Below, piece after piece: positions 1-7,821 of a stretch of 64,000 nucleotides of DNA. Made by a program: the position numbers and the translations under genes. The notes under the pieces are model-generated. The model searched no databases. It was not told the DNA's origin and saw only the letters and a program-made list of their open reading frames with translations. Source of the stretch: Bacteroides faecis MAJ27. Its GTDB lineage: Bacteria; Bacteroidota; Bacteroidia; Bacteroidales; Bacteroidaceae. The stretch is taken from NCBI RefSeq assembly GCF_900106755.1, contig NZ_FNNN01000027.1, positions 1 to 64,000 of the forward strand, written 5' to 3'. Each line of letters opens with the position of its first letter. Position 1 is the stretch's first letter.

Positions 1-2
1 CG

Positions 3-65
3 AACCGAAAGTTAATTAGTCATACTATCAAAGAACTCTTTGGCTGGCAGCGTAAAGCCGCTTAG
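3..65 (+). pseudogene. C-terminal tail of an unidentified gene entering from the left edge
   Basis: An open frame enters from the window edge and ends at a TAG at 63-65, giving about 20 residues (…ELFGWQRKAA). I do not recognise it. A second frame, open from about 57 to the TAG at 179-181, ends in a basic protein-like stretch (…KLKRFIK), so this may be a frameshifted remnant. No function is claimed and it may be non-coding. Confidence 0.25.
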
Positions 66-267
66 CCGTTATCTCAAATTTTAACGAACCATTGTCTTTC
101 AAGGAAGCTAATAAATGTTTGATGTTCGACTATTCCAAGCATGAGGACTTGAAACCAAAGTTGAAAAGATTCATCAAATAGCAATATTTTGACGATGAGA
201 CAGGTTACTTCTTTTACTTTATTTTCATCAACAGATAAATAATTGAAACACAAAATATCATATAAAT

Positions 268-1476
268 ATGGAAAAAAGAAAGAGAACCTTAAAAAGAACG
301 ATTGTTTTATTTTGGAAAGGTTTAACAGGTATCATTGCTGCAACAGCAGAATGGTTCACCGTGATACTTGGAATGAAGGATGAATCTAAGTATGGCAAGT
401 TTATTCGACGTGTTGTTGGAGGATGTTTTGCGTTCATCATGTTTGTGTTTGCATGTGCTGGAGGTAATGCGCTATACGAGTTTGTTTACAAGAAAGTGAA
501 TGCTGCGAAATATTTGGATGACTCCTACTATGACTCGCAGTACCTGTCAAGAAATGCCACTTACTATAGCCGTTCCTATGAAACGGATGGATATGTGGAG
601 ACTCGTGATGGCAAGAAGACTGTCAAGGGCATACATTGGATTTCAAAACCATTGGGGGACGACTCGCTTGTCTGTTATAGTAACGGCGATGCTCGTGGCT
701 ACTTCAATATGCTGACAGGTGAAATAGCTATCAAGCCTCAGTACAAGCACGCATGGGTATTCTCTGATGGCTTGGCTTCCGTAGATGACAACGGAATGAT
801 AAAATTCATCGATGCCAGAGGAAATGTCGTTATTGACTTGAATATTCCATACATCACTGGTGCAGAAGGATATGTATTCCACAATGGACATTGCGTAATA
901 CATAATAACAAACGTGACAAATTTGGTTTGATAGACAAAAAAGGAAATTGGATGTTAAAAGCTGAATATGATGCTATTTTGCCCAAGGATTCTTTCTTTG
1001 TCGTAAGCAAAGGAGGTATGCAGAGTGTTCTTACAGAAAATCTGAAACCAATATTGCCTTTTATGGAAGCAGACCTCTGGATCTCTGGTAATAGCATTAC
1101 TGCAACAATGAAAGACCACACTCTTCGCAAATATAATTTGCAAGGTGAATTGATTGACGATTTCTTGATTAGTAATGTTGACAGATTATTGTATGATACC
1201 GATGAAATACGATATACTACGGCAAAGAACTATGATGATGAGGGTAATTTAACAGGTGAAACGGCAGAAGCAGAACCAACACCTTATCAAAAGACTGCAA
1301 ATTGCAAAAAATATGAAGCAGACATTGGTTGGTATGGGTTGATGTCACCAAGTGGAAAAGTCATTACTCCTCCAAGATATTGCGATATTACAGCCATTGG
1401 CTACGACTTGTATTTATGTAAGACAGATGATATTAGGGGAGAAATATTGAATGGCAAAGGCGTAAGGATTAAATGA
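268..1476 (+). CDS. WG-repeat membrane protein
   Basis: The 402-aa product has a basic N-terminus and one membrane helix at about residues 48-66. The rest is probably extracytoplasmic and made of WG-type beta repeats, each with a pattern like YGLMSPSGKVITPPRYCDI. Copies are visible at about residues 145-195 (TGEIAIKPQYKHAWVFSDG), 213-235 (FGLIDKKGNWMLKAEYD) and near 350-375. WG repeats are common in Bacteroidales envelope proteins and usually have no assigned reaction, so binding or scaffolding is the most that can be said. The gene stands alone on the plus strand, convergent with the six-gene minus-strand run, and shares a bidirectional terminator with it. It may be cargo of the element. The start is the first ATG after an AT-rich leader. 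Confidence 0.75.
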   Translation: MEKRKRTLKRTIVLFWKGLTGIIAATAEWFTVILGMKDESKYGKFIRRVVGGCFAFIMFVFACAGGNALYEFVYKKVNAAKYLDDSYYDSQYLSRNATYYSRSYETDGYVETRDGKKTVKGIHWISKPLGDDSLVCYSNGDARGYFNMLTGEIAIKPQYKHAWVFSDGLASVDDNGMIKFIDARGNVVIDLNIPYITGAEGYVFHNGHCVIHNNKRDKFGLIDKKGNWMLKAEYDAILPKDSFFVVSKGGMQSVLTENLKPILPFMEADLWISGNSITATMKDHTLRKYNLQGELIDDFLISNVDRLLYDTDEIRYTTAKNYDDEGNLTGETAEAEPTPYQKTANCKKYEADIGWYGLMSPSGKVITPPRYCDITAIGYDLYLCKTDDIRGEILNGKGVRIK

Positions 1477-1493
1477 ATGTAGCTTATGTAGAA

Positions 1494-1532
1494 AAGATGG
1501 ATGGCAAGCAACTACGTTTTGCCATCCATCTT
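1494..1532. terminator. Bidirectional terminator between convergent genes
   Basis: A 14-bp perfect inverted repeat, AAGATGGATGGCAA (1494-1507) and TTGCCATCCATCTT (1519-1532), lies between the WG-repeat gene and the end of the minus-strand operon. The A/T flanks suit termination from both sides. Confidence 0.75.
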
Positions 1533-1547
1533 ATACGATTGGGAACA

Positions 1548-2270
1548 TTACCTAAATACGATTTTTTTACCATTGCATATATATAAATATCCTTTTTGCG
1601 GAATGAGAATCTTTATGCCATTCAAATCGTAATAGGCATCATTTTTTCTATTCGTGAACGTTGGCGATTTTATGCCAGTTTCAATGTTTCTAAGAGATTC
1701 TTCACTTATGATAGTCCCTTTATCTGTACATGAAACCAGAGTGCAAAATTCATCATTATTTCCCAAATTGAAATTCGGGATAAATTCATCTTTACTAACC
1801 CCTACGCCTTCTATGATAAGATAATAGCACTCTCCCCCAGAATGGTCAACCATAGAATCAATAACTATTACCCTGCGCCGCATTCCATTTATAGTGGTTA
1901 TATTCTCTGCAACTACCTGGGCGAGATTGTCAATATAATCACCTTTTTGCAATCCGATGTCAAAAAGCAAAGTAAAAACATTATCTTTTACCTTATATAC
2001 TTTGCCGCCATCTTCATATGCGACAAATGTTTGACAAGGGTATAGACCATTTTCGTTTTGTACCAATATCTTTTTACAAACAAAGTGATTTACAATGGTA
2101 TCGCCTGATATCGTTACATTATAATAGCCTGTCGTATCAGTCCTCTCGTATCGATTGACAGTTGCATATCGCCATACTTTTCCTTCTGACAAAACAGGCA
2201 TGTATGTTTGTGCTGTAGAGACCATAGCAAACATACAGAATAAAAACGATAGAAGTTTTCTATTTGCCAT
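1548..2270 (-). CDS. Secreted protein of unknown function with a short Bacteroidales C-terminal motif
   Basis: I start this at the ATG at 2270 (MANRKLLSFLF…) because it gives a classic signal peptide ending STAQ; an upstream in-frame start only adds a non-signal stretch. The mature part (about 220 aa) looks beta-rich and has no motif I recognise. The last 30 residues (DLNGIKILIPQKGYLYICN, then a basic end) match the short LNG…P..G.YI.NGKK tail common on secreted Prevotella and Bacteroides proteins, which suggests export and surface placement. It is the last gene of the run led by the sigma-barrel fusion, 67 bp after the S74 gene, and is followed by the shared terminator. Confidence 0.6.
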   Translation of the reverse strand: MANRKLLSFLFCMFAMVSTAQTYMPVLSEGKVWRYATVNRYERTDTTGYYNVTISGDTIVNHFVCKKILVQNENGLYPCQTFVAYEDGGKVYKVKDNVFTLLFDIGLQKGDYIDNLAQVVAENITTINGMRRRVIVIDSMVDHSGGECYYLIIEGVGVSKDEFIPNFNLGNNDEFCTLVSCTDKGTIISEESLRNIETGIKSPTFTNRKNDAYYDLNGIKILIPQKGYLYICNGKKIVFR

Positions 2271-2337
2271 ATCTTTGAAAAATTGAGAGTGGAGAAGCAA
2301 TAATCGAACTGCCTCTCCACTCGAAAACACACGTTGT

Positions 2338-3276
2338 TTATTCCTTAATCAATCTGTAGGAATCTGCAAGTTTACCATTTACAAGAAGAGACACAAGATG
2401 CATGCCTCTGTCAAGATTAGAAATCGTTGCTGTTACAGAAGGCGAAGTAGATGAAACCTGCAAGGTCTTCTCTTTTGTTCCTGTAAGACTGCTAATGATG
2501 ATGGTTGCAGACTTATCCAATCCTTCAAGATTTGTAGTTATAGTCACCTGTCCATTAGCAGGATTTGGGGTGCAACTAACTATCTTGTAAGGAGAGGCTG
2601 CTTTATTTGAAGCTTCAAATGGAGTGTTTGACAATTCCGCAATCTTGACAGATTGTTCATCCACTGTCGCCTGTAACTGTTGAACTGCTTGAACCAACAT
2701 CGGAATGATAGCTGTATAGTTGATCATCTTGTGGCCTTCTTCGTCAGTTTTTACAGCATCAGGCAAAACAGCCTCTACTTCTTGGGCAAGGAAGCCATAC
2801 TGTGTCTGACCTTCTTCTACTGGGCCATTGGCTACAGAAGAACCAGATTCTGTTGCAGCTAAAGTCACCGCAGTTTCAGGTTTCCATGTGTAAGAAACAG
2901 GACGCAACTGGAGAACAGCATCCAAACCTGTAGTCAAAGGCTTGATGTTGTCCTTTGCACGAGCGTCGGAATAGTTATACACATTTGCAACCTGAATGCT
3001 ATTGAATGTACTTGTTGCAGAATTGTAGAACACTACTTGATTGCCTGTTCCTGCAAGTCGTGGGTTTGCAGGAGAAATGTCCAATTGGAAGAAGTTGTTA
3101 GTCTTACAAGTCCAATACATTCCCAGCCATTTGTTTACAGTCAATCCCAAGTAGTTGTGCTTAGGAGCATTGTTGATGTTGAGGTTACCACTTGAATACG
3201 TAATCTGCGCATTCATACCCATAGGCAGCAATGTGAATATTGCCAATGCTGCGCTCTTAAGGAAGAACTTTTTCAT
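2338..3276 (-). CDS. S74 intramolecular-chaperone protein with a type IX secretion sorting domain
   Basis: The 312-aa product starts at 3276, where MKKFFLKSAALAIF begins a signal peptide ending MNAQ; a longer in-frame start only adds non-signal residues. A short N-terminal region with tail-fibre-like sequence is followed by a Peptidase_S74 chaperone domain at about 103-205. It begins at the autocleavage-type SDARAKDN motif (Ser103) and includes YGFLAQEVE and NYTAIIPMLVQAVQQL. In known proteins S74 domains trimerise and cleave themselves off fibres. Residues about 236-312 resemble a Por/type IX sorting domain (TPNPANGQVTI … LDRGMHLVSLLVNGK). Export by a type IX system would be expected, but no type IX component is in the window. 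It lies 13 bp after the C25 protease gene, suggesting co-expression. Confidence 0.8.
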   Translation of the reverse strand: MKKFFLKSAALAIFTLLPMGMNAQITYSSGNLNINNAPKHNYLGLTVNKWLGMYWTCKTNNFFQLDISPANPRLAGTGNQVVFYNSATSTFNSIQVANVYNYSDARAKDNIKPLTTGLDAVLQLRPVSYTWKPETAVTLAATESGSSVANGPVEEGQTQYGFLAQEVEAVLPDAVKTDEEGHKMINYTAIIPMLVQAVQQLQATVDEQSVKIAELSNTPFEASNKAASPYKIVSCTPNPANGQVTITTNLEGLDKSATIIISSLTGTKEKTLQVSSTSPSVTATISNLDRGMHLVSLLVNGKLADSYRLIKE

Positions 3277-3289
3277 TTTGTTTGTATAG

Positions 3290-5602
3290 TTATTGATTTG
3301 ACATTTTGAATTCAGTTTCACTGTTGATAGTCGTATCGGAGTCGATAGTTATAGAATCAGCATTTAAGTTGATTGTACCACTTTTGAACGTTACTGGACC
3401 ACTTGCTTTGGAAGTTGTGACAGAAGAACCAACCTTGATACTAGAACCTGTATAGGTCTTAGGTCCAACAACCGTCTCATTTTGGATATAGACAGAAGTA
3501 ACAGGTGTTCCCTCATTTACATATGGGATTCTGTTGTGTGCAGATACACTTACAGATACATTTGCTGCATGATTCGTTGAATATGTAGCTGTAGTTCCTG
3601 TTGTGTATGTTACCTCGCCAGAAACAAGGTCATAGAATGCAATCGTTGCAGTGGTTCCGTTCAGATTTACGCTTACAGCATTACTACCCCTATTGACAGA
3701 CACATTGGTGAATGCCGTAGGTGCTGCTGTATAGATTTTCATACTTGGATCACCGAAACAATGGAACAATTCTTTTGTGTATGTTGTATAACCAGAATTA
3801 CGTTTACCATAAGTTTCAGCCAACCTTGCTTGTCCTTGGTTCAGAATTTGCCCTAATTCATAAGTTGGTGTAGGCGTTGCACTAGCAGTTCCACTTGTAC
3901 CAGGGAATTTTGGATGCAATTTACTTGAAGGCCAAATAGCATCAAACATTCCTTCTGTCAAAGCATCATTATATCCAGAATAACTCAATTGTGTAGCACC
4001 ATATATGGCGACGCAACCTCCATTGGCTTTTTTGATGAAAGCCTCACAGAAACAGTCTTCATTGAATTTTCCTGTGAGACAATTCATGCTGAATACAACA
4101 GGCAATTTGGCACCATTAGACAAAGAGCTGATGTTGCTGATAGTGTAATAAGGGTCGCCCCATAATTTTACATTACCGTGGTCTCTGTGAAGTACATAAA
4201 AAGCACCATTATTGATTGCTGAATTTATATCAGATGCATTTCCTTTCCAAGGGAATCCTGGCTTCTTCAATTCATCTGGGATTGATTCACCGAAAGAGTA
4301 TATGCCCCTATTCCAGTATAAAGGCGTAACACTGTTATCAGTTGTGTATATTCGTTTAACATTAATACCCTCTGACAAAAGGGCATTGCGTACTTCTTCG
4401 GAAGTTTGAGCAAATCGTCTGTCAGCATAGCTGTTATTATCATTGTCTTGAAAATAAGCACAATTGATACCTGTTTTGTAGAATGAAGCGTCACTTACAG
4501 GATTTTTCTCATAATTTATGATTTTATCCACAACTACATTCGCTTCTGACGCTGTTGCAACAGGCAAACGTCCAAACAGCAAATCTGGTGTCAAATCATT
4601 GTCACCATCCATACATGAATAGTAGAAATCTGTAACATGCGTATTCATCAGACTTGAACTTTGCCCAGGCACATCAGCATTGTCTCCAACGATCAAAAGA
4701 TAATACAAGTTGCTATTGGAATTGTATTGCTTCTTTACCTCTTCCTTTAAAGAACTTGATGTCCATGAGTCATTTAGTACAATACGTACATCAAAGCCAA
4801 GAAGTCTCTTCCAAGACGCAAACTTTTCCACTGAAGTTTTGAACTTGGATGTTGAGATAATCAAATACCCCTTCTTGGCATTTGTCGCTTTTGTATCAGC
4901 GAGTGTAACTGGTTGTTGAAAACCATTGATAGTCGTATTGTTGAGAAAATCATCTACTGCATCTAAGTTTTGCGCACTCACGTTAGCATTACTCTTGGTA
5001 TTAATCTTGGCAAAAGTAACCTTGTAGCTAATGCTCTTGTAAGCACGAATGGTGTTTTGTTCGTAACTGTATTGGATTGGTGAAACCATTACATCCACAA
5101 CACCTTTGCCACGATAGACACCCATATTGTCCATGTTTGCAATCCTATTTGGCAAGAACCCTTTGTACGCAGAGATTGTGGGAACATTGTCCTTTGTATA
5201 GGAGACGTTTCCACTATCCGTCAATGGGGGGCGAGCTGGCGACAAAGTATATGGAAGTTCAACAAAGAGACTATCCACAACTTTAACATTGACTGAGTAA
5301 CCATCTGGAACAGTAAAAGAATCCAACCTGTATGGCAATGCAGGTTTCTGAGGAGTGTCTTCCTCACCAAAACCAGCTACTTTCCACATGATGCTTCCTT
5401 TGTACAAGGGATCATCAATAACTGTTGCCTTGTCAAAAGTGTATGTGACGATGTAGCCATTATCAACACTTTGGACTGTTCTTGTAGGAGGTTGCTTATA
5501 AGCACCTGCTACCATGTTTCCATTGCTTAGCGTGATTGTTTGCTGTCCTTTGACAGAACCAACCGAAGCTAAAGCGAGGAAGAATACAAACCAGTGTTTC
5601 AT
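3290..5602 (-). CDS. Gingipain-like C25 cysteine protease, secreted
   Basis: The 770-aa product has a signal peptide (cleavage near VKGQ, residue 20). A propeptide-like region follows at about 50-200 (GFGEEDTPQKPALPYRLDSF), then a caspase-fold C25 domain at about 240-625. The core strand YLLIVGDNADVPG is near 301-313, and FGRLPVATASEA is at about 343. The candidate catalytic His is in HRDHGN (475) and the Cys in SMNCLTGKF (508). A beta-rich C-terminus (about 630-770) follows, without a clear type IX sorting domain. Family knowledge: gingipains are proproteases secreted by type IX systems that cut after Arg or Lys. Specificity here cannot be read. It sits 13 bp before the S74 gene and 26 bp after the oxidoreductase gene, and may process surface proteins, possibly its neighbour. 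Confidence 0.85.
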   Translation of the reverse strand: MKHWFVFFLALASVGSVKGQQTITLSNGNMVAGAYKQPPTRTVQSVDNGYIVTYTFDKATVIDDPLYKGSIMWKVAGFGEEDTPQKPALPYRLDSFTVPDGYSVNVKVVDSLFVELPYTLSPARPPLTDSGNVSYTKDNVPTISAYKGFLPNRIANMDNMGVYRGKGVVDVMVSPIQYSYEQNTIRAYKSISYKVTFAKINTKSNANVSAQNLDAVDDFLNNTTINGFQQPVTLADTKATNAKKGYLIISTSKFKTSVEKFASWKRLLGFDVRIVLNDSWTSSSLKEEVKKQYNSNSNLYYLLIVGDNADVPGQSSSLMNTHVTDFYYSCMDGDNDLTPDLLFGRLPVATASEANVVVDKIINYEKNPVSDASFYKTGINCAYFQDNDNNSYADRRFAQTSEEVRNALLSEGINVKRIYTTDNSVTPLYWNRGIYSFGESIPDELKKPGFPWKGNASDINSAINNGAFYVLHRDHGNVKLWGDPYYTISNISSLSNGAKLPVVFSMNCLTGKFNEDCFCEAFIKKANGGCVAIYGATQLSYSGYNDALTEGMFDAIWPSSKLHPKFPGTSGTASATPTPTYELGQILNQGQARLAETYGKRNSGYTTYTKELFHCFGDPSMKIYTAAPTAFTNVSVNRGSNAVSVNLNGTTATIAFYDLVSGEVTYTTGTTATYSTNHAANVSVSVSAHNRIPYVNEGTPVTSVYIQNETVVGPKTYTGSSIKVGSSVTTSKASGPVTFKSGTINLNADSITIDSDTTINSETEFKMSNQ

Positions 5603-5627
5603 TTTCTGCTAATGTTTTAGTTTTATG

Positions 5628-6677
5628 TTATAATTGTTTTACTAATGAACGTATTGATTCCAATAAAGAATATGTTTCAACGAAGTTTGCAAATGACTGC
5701 ACCTGTGAAGCCTTGCCACATTCAACCATATCAACAAAGTGTTTGATGGTGTCAAAATATCCTTGTGTGTAAATTTGGTTATTCTTTATCGTAGGTACGA
5801 AGTTGTTTCTGCCTAACAAATCTATCGTAACCATTTTTTGTGTATTTATCTTCTCCATTGGCACCCCCATGAATACTCGTTGCTTACTTTGGAATGTTAG
5901 ACTATCCATCTGTTCCATTTGATAAATACCATGTTGGGTATTAATGGTAAGATGTTCTTTTGCTTCTGTCCAAGAATAAGCAGTAGAGAGTTCAAGAACA
6001 CCTGTTGCATTGTTGTGTTTGAGCAATAACATCAACGTGTGGTCCTCTATATTCTCAACGCATTTGACTTCTGCTTTTCCAAACAAATATGTCACATAGT
6101 CCAATGGGTGTATGTACAAATCCATCATGGCTTCTCCCTCAGGATATGCTCCAGTGAGATATTTGAGATTGTAGGTAACAGGCTTCTTATTCTTAGCCAA
6201 TTCCTTTTTAAGGATTTGGATTACTGGTGCGTGTCGTTTCTGCAACCCTACAACAGAAGGAGTTTTTGTTTCTATGGAAATATTGATTAGTTGCATCAAT
6301 TCATCCAGACTTTGGCATGGTGGCTTCTCTATGAATATAGCTTTACCGCTTTTCAACACCTCCGATGCTATATGGAAATGTTCCTGAGGTGTAACCGCCA
6401 CAAATATGCCTTTAACCTCCTCGTCATCCAAGATTTCTTGTAATGATATTGTAGCACGAACATGAGGATAAGCCGTATTTATTAGTTGAGCTTTGTCTTT
6501 TGATTTACAACAAATGTATTTCAATGGAACATGGAGATAACCGAGTACAGGATAAAGGTTACTTGTGCTATGATTACCAAAACCAACAAAAGCATACATG
6601 CCTTTCGGCACTTGTTGCAATTGCTTGATGCTCCGTATATGCTTGTAACGTTCTATGATATTCTTTATATATTTCAT
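5628..6677 (-). CDS. Gfo/Idh/MocA-family NAD(P)-dependent oxidoreductase
   Basis: The 349-aa cytoplasmic protein has a Rossmann start after a 27-residue extension (YAFVGFGNHSTSNLYPVL, in place of the usual GxGxxG). The family motif AIFIEKPPCQSLDEL is at about 115, and the substrate domain includes the conserved-type MDLYIHPLDYVTYLFG segment with a candidate catalytic His. Family members oxidise or reduce hydroxyls of sugars, inositols and nucleotide-sugars. The substrate here is not readable. Its start overlaps the radical SAM stop by 4 bp (ATGA), so the two are translationally coupled and probably act on one pathway. This pairing inside an operon of secreted proteins suggests synthesis or modification of a small molecule or glycan. 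Confidence 0.8.
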   Translation of the reverse strand: MKYIKNIIERYKHIRSIKQLQQVPKGMYAFVGFGNHSTSNLYPVLGYLHVPLKYICCKSKDKAQLINTAYPHVRATISLQEILDDEEVKGIFVAVTPQEHFHIASEVLKSGKAIFIEKPPCQSLDELMQLINISIETKTPSVVGLQKRHAPVIQILKKELAKNKKPVTYNLKYLTGAYPEGEAMMDLYIHPLDYVTYLFGKAEVKCVENIEDHTLMLLLKHNNATGVLELSTAYSWTEAKEHLTINTQHGIYQMEQMDSLTFQSKQRVFMGVPMEKINTQKMVTIDLLGRNNFVPTIKNNQIYTQGYFDTIKHFVDMVECGKASQVQSFANFVETYSLLESIRSLVKQL

Positions 6678-7744
6678 ATTTTTCTGATCCGTTTGATCTG
6701 TTTTCTATATGTTATTTTGCTATTATTTGTCCATTGGTATTTACCATAAAAGATTTCTATGATTCTTTTCGGAAAGACCCTTTCAAGATTTCGCAATAGT
6801 ATCAAGTCAAACTTACGATGAAAGTTTATCCAACACGCATTACACTCTTTGGAGTATCTACATTGGATTTGTTGAGTATTCCGTGAATTGAAAATATCAT
6901 CCAACGAGTTTTCATGAATGTTACCAAGCTTGACATTTAGATTTTGGCAAAGTGGTACATCACCATTGGAATGTATCACTAACTCACTGAATATGCTTTG
7001 ACAACGAAGTCTCAGATGTCCATTTCTCCATTCTTCATACAATGCAACAAAATCAAAGTTTTCCTCTGTATCATGTATATTTTGTGGAATATTTTGGATG
7101 AAATTTGACAAATCCGCTGCAAGGAGGTCTGCTTTAGTATCAAAGAAGTCCATTGTGCCATATATGCCGATGCGTACATCTATGTTATATTCTCTTGCCA
7201 TATTGATGACATACTCCATATCGGAAAAACTATTCCATGGTGAAAGACAGAACATCAATGAGAGTGGTACCACGTTATTCAAGGCTTTCACGACTTCCAC
7301 CACTTTGTCATGACCATCGCATCCTCTCATCTCTTTGTAAACCTCTTTGTTTCCATCAAGTGATACATACAAATGGACTGGATGATATTTCCGAACCGCC
7401 TCTATGACTCGTTGTGGTTTCAAACAGTTAGACAACAGCGTGTAGTTGGGGTGATTATTCATAAACCACTCCATGATGGCATCTGCCTCTGGATGGAGGA
7501 TAAACTCTCCTCCTTCCAATCCTACCGTTGTGTTTCTTGTTACACACTTGCTTTTCATCACATTCTTGATGTCTTCAAGAGAAAGATGTTCCACTGGTTT
7601 TTGCCAAATGGAACAATGCTTGCAACGAGATTGGCATTTTGTGGTAGAATATATCATCAGCGTACTCAACTTCTTATGTCGAGGACGGATGATGTTGTTG
7701 AGGTATAGCACCCCATTATGTATGTAGTCTCTTGTTTTGTACAT
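6674..7744 (-). CDS. Radical SAM enzyme with SPASM domain
   Basis: The 356-aa protein has the radical SAM cluster motif CQSRCKHC (Cys37, 41, 44), followed by the GLEGGEFILHP segment (about 75-85), which corresponds to the GGE SAM-binding motif. A C-terminal SPASM-type region carries Cys248, Cys266, Cys295, Cys301 and Cys304 (NGDVPLCQN … CRYSKECNACW), which would bind auxiliary iron-sulfur clusters. SPASM enzymes often modify ribosomal peptides, but many act on sugars or other small molecules. No precursor peptide gene is visible nearby, and the coupled Gfo/Idh oxidoreductase argues for a small-molecule or glycan role. It is the second gene of the sigma-barrel run, 77 bp after it. Confidence 0.85.
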   Translation of the reverse strand: MYKTRDYIHNGVLYLNNIIRPRHKKLSTLMIYSTTKCQSRCKHCSIWQKPVEHLSLEDIKNVMKSKCVTRNTTVGLEGGEFILHPEADAIMEWFMNNHPNYTLLSNCLKPQRVIEAVRKYHPVHLYVSLDGNKEVYKEMRGCDGHDKVVEVVKALNNVVPLSLMFCLSPWNSFSDMEYVINMAREYNIDVRIGIYGTMDFFDTKADLLAADLSNFIQNIPQNIHDTEENFDFVALYEEWRNGHLRLRCQSIFSELVIHSNGDVPLCQNLNVKLGNIHENSLDDIFNSRNTQQIQCRYSKECNACWINFHRKFDLILLRNLERVFPKRIIEIFYGKYQWTNNSKITYRKQIKRIRKI

Positions 7745-7821
7745 GTTGTCTTTAGAAACTTTTGTGCTTCTATTAGTAAAGATGCAACAAAAGTTCTAAA
7801 GACTGCATGAGAAGAGAAAAA

